From NCBI GenBank assembly GCA_021846605.1, contig JAJZWQ010000081.1, positions 1 to 13,973 on the forward strand: DNA of 13,973 nucleotides, given 5' to 3'. Position 1 is the first letter of the stretch, and every line of letters begins with the position of its first letter. The stretch comes from Bacillota bacterium. GTDB taxonomy: Bacteria; Bacillota_E; RBS10-35; JAJYVN01. The notes below the pieces were generated by a model. That model ran no database searches. It was not told the DNA's origin and saw nothing but the letters and a program-made list of their open reading frames with translations. Positions 1-9,621 of this stretch are shown here, in pieces. The position numbers and the translations under genes are program-made.

Positions 1-101
1 CATGTCCATCGCATACACGTTCGATGCCTGCGAACAAGGGAGGGAGGCGCGGCCCCGTCCCACGGCTAAAGCCGGGGGCATCTACGGGCCGCGCCGAGAT
101 T
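1..101. repeat. IS200/IS605-type terminal hairpin repeat, copy A
   Basis: A GC-rich nested palindrome. The outer arms GGCGCGGCCC (48-57) and GGGCCGCGCC (86-95) are perfectly complementary and enclose an inner hairpin, CGGCT-AA-AGCCG. The 21-nt core at 59-79 recurs exactly at 12184-12204. The wider unit, about 35-101, aligns with 12422-12489, including the closing GAGATT. Such CACGGCTAAAGCCGG hairpins are typical of IS200/IS605 (TnpA/TnpB) element ends. No transposase gene is visible here, so the rest of the element would lie left of the window or is lost. The stop codon of mnmA falls inside the repeat. Confidence 0.6.
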
Positions 102-1203
102 TGGTGATCGGTACCGCTCCGGCCGCGGCCGTCCGCGCGACGGTGTCGATCTCGCCGCCGCCCAGGACCCGCTGTTCCGCATAGAGCACGCACGCCTGTC
201 CGGGCGTCACGGCGCGCACGGGTGGGTCGAAGCGCACCCGCAGGCCTCCGTGCGCGTCCGCCTCGATCCGCGCCGGGTGCATGGCGGGACCCGAGCGCAC
301 CCGCGCCAGCACGGGGGTCCCGGCCGGGGGCGCAGCGGCCAGCCAGTTCACGCGCCGCACCGTGCAGGCGTCCACGCCGGCGTCGGTCGCGTCACCCACC
401 ACCACGGCGTTGCGTTCGGGATCCAGCGCGAGCACGAAGAGCGGCGTGCCCGTGGCCAGACCCAGCCCCCGGCGCTGGCCCACCGTGTAGTGGGCCAGTC
501 CACGGTGTTGGCCCAGCACGCGGCCGTCCTGGTCCAGGATCGGGCCCGGGCGCAGCGCCTCGGGGCGCTGCCGCCCCACAACAGCGGCATAGCCCTCCTC
601 GCCGGCGAAGCAGATCTCCTGGCTGTCGGGCTTGTCGGCGGTCGGCAGGCCCACCCGCCGCGCGTAGGCCCGGGTCTCTTCCTTGGTCATCTCGCCGGTG
701 GGAAAGCGCAGATACCCCAGATGCTCCGCCTGTACGGGATGCAGCACGTAGGACTGGTCCTTGCGGGGATCGGCGGCCTGCCACAGCTCCCAGCCGTCGG
801 GCCCCTGGCGCAGGCGCGCGTAGTGCCCGGTGGCCAGGGCGTCGGCCCCCATACGCCGCGCCTTGGCCAGCAGGGCCCGGAACTTCACGAACTCGTTGCA
901 GGCCACACACGGGTTCGGCGTGCGCCCGCGGGCGTACGCGTCGACAAAGCGCGCGATGACCTCGCGCTCGAACTCCTCCCGCATCTGGAAGACGTAGTAC
1001 GGGATCCCCAGGACCCCGGCCACCGCGCGGGCGTCGCGCACGGCACCCATGGCGCAGCACCCGCCATGGCGCTCGGTCCGGGCGGCGTCCTCCTCGGGCC
1101 AGATCTGCATCGTCACCCCGACGACCTCGTGCCCCTGCGCCTGGAGCAGCGCGGCGGCGACAGAACTGTCCACCCCGCCCGAGAGCGCCACCACCACCAG
1201 CAT
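82..1203 (-). CDS. mnmA: tRNA-specific 2-thiouridylase MnmA (TrmU)
   Basis: A 373-residue protein that thiolates U34 of tRNA-Lys, Glu and Gln using ATP and persulfide sulfur from a cysteine desulfurase. It starts MLVVVALSGGVDSS, the PP-loop ATP-pyrophosphatase motif. NPCVACN holds C102, aligned with the E. coli MnmA active-site cysteine. KDQSYVLHP lies at about 148-156, and SQEICF holds the second catalytic cysteine, C198. The C-terminal beta-barrel ends with VLGGGEIDTVAR, where family members usually stop. The last 15 or so residues are extra, and the final KSRRGP is encoded by repeat copy A. The ATG is chosen for its position before the PP-loop and its AGGAGG Shine-Dalgarno site. The cysteine desulfurase gene is directly upstream, its sulfur donor partner. 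Confidence 0.96.
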   Translation of the reverse strand: MLVVVALSGGVDSSVAAALLQAQGHEVVGVTMQIWPEEDAARTERHGGCCAMGAVRDARAVAGVLGIPYYVFQMREEFEREVIARFVDAYARGRTPNPCVACNEFVKFRALLAKARRMGADALATGHYARLRQGPDGWELWQAADPRKDQSYVLHPVQAEHLGYLRFPTGEMTKEETRAYARRVGLPTADKPDSQEICFAGEEGYAAVVGRQRPEALRPGPILDQDGRVLGQHRGLAHYTVGQRRGLGLATGTPLFVLALDPERNAVVVGDATDAGVDACTVRRVNWLAAAPPAGTPVLARVRSGPAMHPARIEADAHGGLRVRFDPPVRAVTPGQACVLYAEQRVLGGGEIDTVARTAAAGAVPITKSRRGP

Positions 1204-1210
1204 GGCCAAC

Positions 1211-1216
1211 CCTCCT
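1211..1216 (-). promoter_or_regulatory. mnmA ribosome binding site overlapping the upstream stop
   Basis: The minus strand reads AGGAGG seven bases before the mnmA ATG. It overlaps the TAG stop codon of the cysteine desulfurase gene (1215-1217), an arrangement suited to translational coupling. Confidence 0.75.
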
Positions 1217-2378
1217 ATGCGCCGCGCGGGGCGGCCGCCCGCTGGCGCCGCACCGCCTCGGCGATCGCGGCCACGGCGCGGGCCACATCGGCTTCCCCCG
1301 TCTGGGCGCCCAGCGACAGCCGCAGCGCGGCCCGGCAGGCCGCGGGGGCAAAGCCCATCGCCGCCAGGACGTGGGACGGCTGGATGCTCCCCGAGGTGCA
1401 CGCCGCGCCGCTGCTGGCCTCCACGCCGAGCAGGTCCAGGGTGGCCAGCAGGGCATCCCCGTCCAGCCCGGGGAAGGCGAAGGACACCAGTCCGGGCACG
1501 CGCCGCCCCGGATCCGCCGGGCCGGTCGGGACCGCCCCGCAGCCGGCGGCCAGTACCGCGTCGCGCAGTTGCGCCGCCCGACGGCGCAGGGTGACCGCGG
1601 TCGCGTCCAACTCCTCGGCCGCCAGCGCGCACGCCACCCCGGCACCCACAATGCCGGCCACGTTCTCGGTTCCCGGCCGCCAGCGGCGCTCCTGGCCCCC
1701 ACCGTGCACCAGCGGTACCAGGTCCCACCCCGGCGCGACGCAGACCACGCCGACGCCCTTGGGGCCGCCCAACTTGTGCGCGCTCAGGGTGATCAGGTCT
1801 GCGGCGAGGGCGGGGGCGTGGACGGCGACCTTCCCCGCCGCGGCGACCGCGTCGACCAGCAGCGGCACTCCTCGGGACCGGCACGCCGCGGCGGCGGCCG
1901 CTACCGGCTGAAGCGCGCCGACCTCGTTGTTGGCCAGCATGAGACAGCACAGCGCCGTGTCCGGCCGCAGCGCCGCGGCGATCGCCCCCGCCCCCACCAC
2001 GCCCTCGCCGTCGGGCGCCACCTCGGTGACGGTGTATCCGGCGCGACCGAGGGACCGGCAGGCGTCCAGAACGGAATGGTGCTCGATGGCGGATACGACG
2101 ATATGCCTGCGCGGGGCTGCGGCCAGCGCGGTGCCCCACACGGCGAGGTTGTTGGCCTCCGTGCCGCCGGAGGTGAAGACGACGGATGCCGGGGCGCACT
2201 CCAACAGGGCGGCCACCTGGCCGCGCGCCCGCTCCACCAGCGCGCGCGCCCTGCGGCCGGCGGCATGCGCGCTGGACGGGTTGCCCCACGCCCCGGATTC
2301 GACCTCGGCCATCGCCGTGCGGCACTCGGGCCGCAGGGGCGTCGTCGCCGCATGATCCAGGTAGACCTCCACCGGCAC
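1215..2378 (-). CDS. Cysteine desulfurase (NifS/IscS family)
   Basis: A 387-residue PLP enzyme that takes sulfur from L-cysteine and forms an enzyme persulfide for tRNA thiolation (MnmA) and possibly Fe-S assembly. The N-terminus VYLDHAATTPLRPE is the class-V aminotransferase signature. IEHHSV holds the cofactor-stacking histidine (about H100), SAHKLGGPKG the PLP-binding lysine (K202), and SSGAACTSG the mobile-loop catalytic cysteine (C327). The long cysteine loop marks group I (NifS/IscS) rather than SufS. The GTG at 2378 is chosen because it precedes the conserved start and follows a G-rich GGTGGGGGG stretch; a second GTG at 2372 is possible. It lies between the Rrf2 gene and mnmA, like Bacillus yrvO (iscS). 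Whether it serves only MnmA or also Fe-S assembly cannot be decided, since no scaffold gene is present. Confidence 0.95.
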   Translation of the reverse strand: MPVEVYLDHAATTPLRPECRTAMAEVESGAWGNPSSAHAAGRRARALVERARGQVAALLECAPASVVFTSGGTEANNLAVWGTALAAAPRRHIVVSAIEHHSVLDACRSLGRAGYTVTEVAPDGEGVVGAGAIAAALRPDTALCCLMLANNEVGALQPVAAAAAACRSRGVPLLVDAVAAAGKVAVHAPALAADLITLSAHKLGGPKGVGVVCVAPGWDLVPLVHGGGQERRWRPGTENVAGIVGAGVACALAAEELDATAVTLRRRAAQLRDAVLAAGCGAVPTGPADPGRRVPGLVSFAFPGLDGDALLATLDLLGVEASSGAACTSGSIQPSHVLAAMGFAPAACRAALRLSLGAQTGEADVARAVAAIAEAVRRQRAAAPRGA

Positions 2379-2401
2379 ACCCGCCCCCCACCAGACAGTG
2401 A

Positions 2402-2432
2402 CGGCGGCCGGCCCGCTACGGGCCGGCCGCCG
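2402..2432 (-). other. 14-bp perfect inverted repeat between rrf2 and the desulfurase gene
   Basis: Two perfectly complementary 14-base arms (2402-2415 and 2419-2432) flank a three-base loop. The stem is almost entirely G and C. No T-tract follows on either strand, so it is not a standard intrinsic terminator. It lies in the 80-base gap between the regulator stop and the desulfurase start. It could be an mRNA processing or stability hairpin, or a partial attenuator setting the regulator-to-enzyme ratio. Confidence 0.7.
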
Positions 2433-2458
2433 CCATCCGTCCGCCCCCGCGCCACTCG

Positions 2459-2911
2459 TCAGATGTAATACATGGGGGCCCGCTCGCTGCTGCGCTGCCA
2501 GTCCTCGACCAGGTCGCTCAGGGTGATGTTGTCGACCACCTGCTCGATGCCCTTGCGGACCTTGATCCACACGTCGCGGTCCGGACACACCCCGGGGTTG
2601 GCGCAGCAACGCGAGAAGTCGAAGTTCTCCAGGGCGCACTCGGTCGGGCTGACCGGACCCTCGAGCACGCGCAGGATGTCCCCGACCGTGATCTCGCTCG
2701 GATCCCGGCCCAGGGTATAGCCGCCCTGGGCCCCGCGCACGCTCTGCACCAGGCCGGCCTTGCGCAGCGGGGCGACCAACTGTTCCAGGTAGTGTTCGGA
2801 CAGTCCCTGGCGGCGCGCGATCTCGCGCAGGGCCTGCGGACCCTCCCCCTGGTGCAGGGCCAATTCGAACAGCGCCTTCGTCCCATACCGGCCCTTGGTG
2901 GAGATATACAT
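2459..2911 (-). CDS. Rrf2-family transcriptional regulator (IscR/CymR-like)
   Basis: A 150-residue winged-helix repressor, typical in length for Rrf2. The N-terminus MYISTKGRYGTKALFELAL and the recognition region LREIARRQGLSEHYLEQL are diagnostic, with the wing at VRGAQGGYTLGR. Four cysteines (C92, C102, C103, C109) lie where IscR holds its cluster ligands, so this could be an Fe-S sensor. Bacillus CymR at the same locus lacks these ligands and senses cysteine through CysK. The ATG at 2911 is chosen over an upstream extension because it has a GGAGG site eight bases before it and matches the family N-terminus. It leads a cluster with the cysteine desulfurase and mnmA, and probably regulates them and itself. 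Confidence 0.93.
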   Translation of the reverse strand: MYISTKGRYGTKALFELALHQGEGPQALREIARRQGLSEHYLEQLVAPLRKAGLVQSVRGAQGGYTLGRDPSEITVGDILRVLEGPVSPTECALENFDFSRCCANPGVCPDRDVWIKVRKGIEQVVDNITLSDLVEDWQRSSERAPMYYI

Positions 2912-2965
2912 GGCGTGCGCCTCCGTCCCGGGTCTAATTCCGGGCAACCGCGCGTCTTTGCTTCT

Positions 2966-2994
2966 ATAGTAGGGAGTGGCGACGGCCCTGTCAA
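2966..2994 (-). promoter_or_regulatory. Sigma-A promoter of the rrf2-desulfurase-mnmA cluster
   Basis: The minus strand carries a perfect -35 TTGACA (2994-2989), a 17-base spacer and a -10 TACTAT (2971-2966). Transcription would start near 2959, about 48 bases before the rrf2 ATG. The CTCCCTACTATAG stretch overlapping the -10 is a plausible site for Rrf2 autorepression, but I see no clear palindrome. Confidence 0.75.
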
Positions 2995-3159
2995 CGCGGG
3001 CGCCAACGCCCGCCGCGCGGGCGGCAGGGTGGCCCCGGAGGCTGTCGAAGAGGTCCGCGACGTCCGGGGCACGGGGGGTGCGCGGGGCTGCAGCAGGCCA
3101 GGATCCTCACCTGGCTCTATGCCCTCCTGGCGGCGCTGGCCGCCATCGCCCTGCTGCGC

Positions 3160-4287
3160 GTGCTCTGGATCGTCGTCCTGGCCATCGCCCCGGTGATCGT
3201 GGTCACGGGCCTGGGAGCGCTGTTGGCCGTGCTGCTCGATCCCCTGGCCAACCGTCTGCAGCGCGGTGTGCGCTCGCGCCCGCTGGCCGCCCTGGCGGTC
3301 GTCTGCCTCCTGCTGGCGCCCTTTGTCGCCCTGGTGGGCCTTTTGGTTTCGACCATCCAGCGCGAGGCGTTGGGCCTTTTGCACCACCTGCCTCAGGACG
3401 TCCAATATATCTCCGGCCTGTTGGACCGCTGGCAGGCGACGCTGGCCCGGGCCGGGGTGCACGTGGACGCCGCCACCGCGCTGCAGCAGGGCGCCCAGAC
3501 CGTGCTCAACCACTCGGTGCATGTGCTCTCCGGCGTCGCCTCGGTCACCACCGCGACCGTGCTGGTCCTCGTGGTCGCCTTCTTCCTCATCTGGGACGGC
3601 GAGCGGATGAGCAACGCCGCGTATGCCCTGTTCCCCCGCAACTGGCAGGCCACCGCCCGCGAGGTGGGACACATCCTGAGTTCCACGGTTGCGGACTTCG
3701 TGCGCGGCCAGGTGCTGGTGGGCACCGTCTTCGGGACCCTGGTCGGCATCAGTCTGGCGTTGCTCGGCCTGCCCGACCCCGTGCTCCTGGGCTTTTTGGC
3801 CGGGCTGTTCGAACTGGTGCCGGCGGTGGGTCCCATCCTGGGCGGGATCGCGCCGGTCGGGCTGGCCCTGGCCCAGGGTGGCCACTGGACGCACGTGCTG
3901 TGGGTCGTGCTGGTGCTGATCGGCGCGCAGCAACTGGAGAGCAATGTGCTGGTGCCGCGCATCTCCGGCGGGGCGGTCGGGCTCCACCCGTTGACGGTGA
4001 TCCTGGCGGTGTTCGCCGGGTGGACGCTCTCCGGTCTGACCGGCGCCCTCCTGGCCGTGCCGACGGCTGGCGTGGTGCGCGAATTGCTCCGCCGCTGGTG
4101 GTTGCCGCAACTGCCGCCGCCCGTGGCGCGTCGCTGGCCCCATCCCGCCGCGGCGCCGGCCGACCCCGCTGGCGCCGCGGCCACGGGCCCGCCCGTGATC
4201 ACCGTGCGCGCGGCGCCGCCGGCCCCACCGGCCACCAGCCGCGGCGTGGCGATCGGCGGCCGCCGGCGGCGGGAGCGGGGCGAATAG
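3160..4287 (+). CDS. AI-2E family transporter (YrrI/PerM-like permease)
   Basis: A multi-spanning membrane protein of the AI-2E family (TqsA/PerM/YrrI type, putative exporters or ion antiporters). It shows an N-terminal hydrophobic pair ending in LLAVLLDPLANRLQR, a central soluble-helix region (about 70-130), then FLIWDGERM and the C-terminal core with GQVLVGTVFGTLVGISL, ELVPAVGPILGG, LESNVLVPRISGGAVGLHP and LTGALLAVP. The Pro/Ala/Arg-rich tail after about 320 looks disordered. GTG 3160 is the first standard start, but it cuts TM1 in half. The same frame is open upstream, encoding ILTWLYALLAALAAIALLRV, back to a TAA at 2935, with no ATG, GTG or TTG. CTG 3088, behind a G-rich stretch, would give 399 residues. 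Bacillus yrrI lies near trmU and alaS. Substrate unknown. Confidence 0.88.
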   Translation: MLWIVVLAIAPVIVVTGLGALLAVLLDPLANRLQRGVRSRPLAALAVVCLLLAPFVALVGLLVSTIQREALGLLHHLPQDVQYISGLLDRWQATLARAGVHVDAATALQQGAQTVLNHSVHVLSGVASVTTATVLVLVVAFFLIWDGERMSNAAYALFPRNWQATAREVGHILSSTVADFVRGQVLVGTVFGTLVGISLALLGLPDPVLLGFLAGLFELVPAVGPILGGIAPVGLALAQGGHWTHVLWVVLVLIGAQQLESNVLVPRISGGAVGLHPLTVILAVFAGWTLSGLTGALLAVPTAGVVRELLRRWWLPQLPPPVARRWPHPAAAPADPAGAAATGPPVITVRAAPPAPPATSRGVAIGGRRRRERGE

Positions 4288-4339
4288 GTCGGCGCGGCAC
4301 GACCACCGGCTGGCGGGGGCGGGCACACCCCTCCGCTGC

Positions 4340-5152
4340 TCAGAGGGGCGGAGAGTAGGACGGGAACACGTCCGGCCCGCCCTCGTTGAGGCCCGGCGGC
4401 GGGTTGTTGGTGACCACGATCACCACGCTGCGGTTGCGCGCCAGGTTGGTCGCGCTGTCGTTGGGATACACGGGGTGCCACTGCCCCATGAACTCGCCGT
4501 TGATCTGGTGGGGCGGAACCCCGCAGAACTCGGTCAGGTAGCGCAGCACGTGGTCCGCGCGGGCCGCCGAAAGCTCCCAGGCGGTCGGGTACTTCTTGCT
4601 GATCAGCGGCAGGTCGTTGGTGTAGCCGATGACCTCGATCTCGTTGGTGGATTCCTTGAGGACGGGTGCGATCAGGCGCAGCGTCTGTTCGAAGCCGGGC
4701 TCCAACTGGGCACTGGCCGACGCGAAGTAGCCCTGGCCGCCCTCGAAGCTGATCTGCAGGCCGCCGGCCCCCACTTGCACGAGGGTCTGCACGGCCACCT
4801 GCCCCTTGAGGAGTTCCTGCAACTGCGTGGACATCTGCGCCAACTGTTGCTGGACGGCGCCGCCGCTGCCCTGGCCGGTGATAGCCGGGCTCGCCGTGGG
4901 CGTCACCTTCCGCGTGATGAGCGAGTTGCTGGCGGCGTTGGGCAGCCCCGCCGGCAGCGAGGTGCCGCCCAGCGCGTGCTGCAGGGAGAGGGCGACGGCC
5001 CGGTACTTGGAGATGTTGGTCTTGCTGATCGAGTAGAGGACGATGAAGAACACCAGCAGCAGCGTGATCATGTCCGCGTAGGTGAGCAGCCAGCGCCCGC
5101 TCCCCGCGTTTTCGCTGGAGCCTCCCTCCGACTGGGACCCACCCAGCTGCAA
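4340..5152 (-). CDS. MotB-like flagellar stator / OmpA-domain protein
   Basis: A 270-residue inner-membrane protein. WLLTYADMITLLLVFFIVLY (21-40) is the single TM segment of MotB, with D27 at the proton-carrying aspartate. A plug and linker region (about 45-125) leads to a C-terminal OmpA/MotB peptidoglycan-binding domain (about 130-250) with IEVIGYTNDLPL, WELSAARADHVLRYL and ARNRSVVIVV. The family's usual GHTDNVPI reads GYTNDLPL here, so the aspartate and asparagine are swapped; the arginine (R198) remains. The start is TTG 5152, behind GGGTGAGG. An in-frame TGA two codons upstream rules out extension, and no ATG precedes the TM. It lies 46 bases after rarA. No motA or other flagellar gene is in the window, so a different stator-like role is possible. 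Confidence 0.85.
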   Translation of the reverse strand: MQLGGSQSEGGSSENAGSGRWLLTYADMITLLLVFFIVLYSISKTNISKYRAVALSLQHALGGTSLPAGLPNAASNSLITRKVTPTASPAITGQGSGGAVQQQLAQMSTQLQELLKGQVAVQTLVQVGAGGLQISFEGGQGYFASASAQLEPGFEQTLRLIAPVLKESTNEIEVIGYTNDLPLISKKYPTAWELSAARADHVLRYLTEFCGVPPHQINGEFMGQWHPVYPNDSATNLARNRSVVIVVTNNPPPGLNEGGPDVFPSYSPPL

Positions 5153-5198
5153 GGCGCCTCACCCCCAGTTCGGGTATCGGGGGGTGCGGCCCGTTCGT

Positions 5199-6569
5199 TT
5201 AGTCCGCGTCCGCCCCCGCTCCCTGGCGGGCGCGCAGTTCCTCCAGTCGCCGCGCCATCTGCGCCTCCGGCCCGCGCGTGCCGGGGTGGTAGAACCGCTG
5301 GCCAGACAGTTCGGCGGGGAGGTGCGCCTGAGGCGCCACCCCGTCAGGGTGGTCGTGCGCGTACTGGTATCCCGCCCCGTAGCCCTGGGCGCGCATCAGC
5401 CCCGTGACGGCGTTGCGCAGGTGGAGCGGCACCTCCACCGCCGGGTGCCCGGCCACCGCCGCCGCCGCGTTGTCGTATCCGGTGAGGGCCGAGTTGCTCT
5501 TGGGGGCCAGGGAGAGGTAGATGGCCGCCTCGGCCAGCGGCAGGCGGGCCTCGGGCAGCCCGACCAGTTGCGCGGCCTGCCAGGCGGCCACCGCCAAGGG
5601 CAGGGCGTGGGGGTCAGCCAGCCCGATGTCCTCGGCGGCCAGGATGACCAGACGGCGCGCGATGAAGACCACGTCCTCCCCCGCCTCCACGAGGCGGGCC
5701 AGCCAGAAGAGCGCGGCGTCCGGGTCCGAGCCGCGCACGGACTTGATCATGGCCGAAATGATGTCGTAGTGTTGATCGCCGCGGCGGTCATGCCGCAATA
5801 CCCCGCTGCGGAGCACCGCGCGCAGAAGTTCCGGCCCGATCACCCTCCGCTCGGCGCCGTCGGCCCGTGCGGCGACGGCGGCCGCCTCCAGGACGTTCAT
5901 GGCCACGCGCGCGTCTCCGCCGGCCACCTCCAGGAGGTGCGCCAGGGCCTCGGGGTCCAGTGCGAGCCCCCACTCCCCCAGGCCCTGGGCGCGGTCCTCC
6001 AGGGCTTGGCACAGGATCCGGGCCACGTCGGCGTCCAGCAGCCGGGGCAGCCGGACCACGCGGCAGCGGGACAGCAGGGCGGCGTTCACCTCGAAACTGG
6101 GGTTCTCGGTCGTGGCGCCGATCATGGTGACCAGGCCAGCCTCCACGTGTGGCAGGACGGCGTCCTGCTGCGCCTTGCTCCAGCGGTGGAGTTCGTCGAC
6201 GAACAGCACCGTGCGGATGCCGCGCGTGCGGCGGGCGCGGGCCAAGACCCCGCGCAACTCCGCCACACCGCTCTCCACGGCAGACAGCGCCGCCAACTCG
6301 GCCCCGGCCGCCGCGGCCAGGGCGCGGGCCAGGGTCGTCTTGCCGCTGCCCGGCGGACCCCACAGCACCAGCGACGGGAGCCGGCCGGCCTCCACCGCCC
6401 GGCGCAGCGGCGTGCCCGGGCCGATCACCGCCTCCAGCCCGACGATGTCCTCCAGGCGGTGCGGGCGCATGCGCGCCGCCAGCGGCGCGTCCGCCGCCGG
6501 CCCCGGCGGTTCGGGGCCAGGGCCAGGCTCTCCGAAGAGGCTGAGGCTGCGCGGCTCCGTGGGGTCCAC
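5199..6569 (-). CDS. rarA: Replication-associated recombination protein A (RarA/MgsA), AAA+ ATPase
   Basis: A 456-residue AAA+ ATPase of the RarA/MgsA/WRNIP1 clamp-loader-like family, acting at stalled replication forks. SLFGEP, a common N-terminal motif, is at 10-15 and PLAARMRP at 29-36. Walker A GPPGSGKT is at 71-78, Walker B VLFVDELHRW at 121-130, sensor 1 GATTENPSFEVN at 151-162, and the arginine-finger region LLSRCRV follows. The C-terminal tetramerisation region includes SAMIKSVRGSDPDAALFWLARL and APKSNSA. GTG 6569 is chosen because it follows AAAGGGGGGG by a few bases and gives the usual length. An in-frame ATG at 6647 would add 26 unconserved residues encoded by a terminator-like hairpin. 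In Bacillus rarA sits between aspS and cymR, as here. Confidence 0.95.
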   Translation of the reverse strand: MDPTEPRSLSLFGEPGPGPEPPGPAADAPLAARMRPHRLEDIVGLEAVIGPGTPLRRAVEAGRLPSLVLWGPPGSGKTTLARALAAAAGAELAALSAVESGVAELRGVLARARRTRGIRTVLFVDELHRWSKAQQDAVLPHVEAGLVTMIGATTENPSFEVNAALLSRCRVVRLPRLLDADVARILCQALEDRAQGLGEWGLALDPEALAHLLEVAGGDARVAMNVLEAAAVAARADGAERRVIGPELLRAVLRSGVLRHDRRGDQHYDIISAMIKSVRGSDPDAALFWLARLVEAGEDVVFIARRLVILAAEDIGLADPHALPLAVAAWQAAQLVGLPEARLPLAEAAIYLSLAPKSNSALTGYDNAAAAVAGHPAVEVPLHLRNAVTGLMRAQGYGAGYQYAHDHPDGVAPQAHLPAELSGQRFYHPGTRGPEAQMARRLEELRARQGAGADAD

Positions 6570-6608
6570 GGCGGTCCCCCCCTTTGGCGACTGGCCCCCA
6601 AACGGCGC

Positions 6609-6630
6609 AAAACCCGGGGTTTCCCCCGGG
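6609..6630 (-). terminator. Terminator-like hairpin upstream of rarA
   Basis: On the minus strand CCCGGGG-GAAA-CCCCGGG forms a seven-base-pair GC stem with a GNRA-type tetraloop, followed by TTTT. It could end the structured RNA upstream or attenuate read-through into rarA. The short T-run makes its strength uncertain. Confidence 0.5.
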
Positions 6631-6819
6631 CTCTGGGCCCCCACCATGCCGTAGATACCGGGTGTAGAAACCTGCCATTGGCAGGTGGGCGCCTCCCGCG
6701 GGCGTTGTGGGCTTCCGGCCCGAAGGCCCGGCCTGCACGCTGGCCCGCGGAGTCCGGCTCCCGGGTTGTTGGCGTAGGTTCAACAACCCCGGCACCGTCT
6801 CGCACACAGCAGGAGCAAC
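6609..6819 (-). ncRNA. Candidate structured small RNA (possible 6S RNA)
   Basis: About 360 bases between acnA and rarA hold no convincing gene but fold strongly. A central rod pairs CTCCGCGGGC (6752-6743) with GCCCGCGGGAG (6703-6693), one bulge, and is capped by a GGCC-UUCG-GGCC hairpin near 6717-6728. Its flanks carry a nine-base-pair hairpin GGGTTGTTG/CAACAACCC (6789-6781 and 6771-6763) on the 5' side and a seven-base-pair hairpin ACCTGCC-AAT-GGCAGGT (6686-6670) on the 3' side. ACGGTGC near 6799 can pair with GCGCCGT near 6602 as a closing stem. A promoter lies just upstream and a terminator-like hairpin at the end. A rod with a side-hairpin-bearing central bubble, about 210 nt long and near rarA/aspS, resembles 6S RNA of Bacillota, but I cannot match the consensus by eye. 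Confidence 0.42.
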
Positions 6820-6825
6820 GACCTC

Positions 6826-6855
6826 AGAATAGCACCCGGACGTGGTGGACCGCAA
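6826..6855 (-). promoter_or_regulatory. Extended -10 promoter for the RNA/rarA region
   Basis: The minus strand has a partial -35 TTGCGG (6855-6850), an 18-base spacer and TGC-TATTCT, an extended -10 (TATTCT at 6831-6826). Transcription would start near 6819, just before the structured RNA. Confidence 0.5.
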
Positions 6856-6930
6856 GGCGCGCGGGCCATGCGCGACCGGGAATGGGCCCCAGCGCTGGCC
6901 GCCCACACCCGGTCGCGCCGCGGCGTGGTC

Positions 6931-9585
<2,655 letters not shown>

Positions 9586-9621
9586 CCCACACACGCCTCC
9601 CTGGGGGCGTTCCCCCTGCCG

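Noticed and set aside
1204..2391. The mnmA frame continues open upstream, as if for a 769-residue protein
   Set aside because: Codons above 1203 are an Arg/Gly-rich shadow of the desulfurase gene; conserved MnmA sequence starts at the ATG 1203.
2965..2970. TATAGT on the plus strand as a divergent promoter for the permease
   Set aside because: No acceptable -35 at 16 to 18 bases; it is mainly the reverse of the rrf2 -10 region, so I did not list it.
2976..4358. Long open frame of 460 codons on the plus strand over the permease gene
   Set aside because: Its translation is low-complexity Arg/Pro/Gly/Ala, a high-GC shadow of the AI-2E gene in another frame.
5153..5198. CCCCC/GGGGG hairpin between rarA and the motB-like gene as a terminator
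   Set aside because: The stem is five pairs with a 13-base loop and no T-tract.
6570..6647. N-terminal 26-residue extension of RarA from ATG 6647
   Set aside because: The extension is encoded by a terminator-like hairpin, is unlike the family, and GTG 6569 has a G-rich ribosome site.
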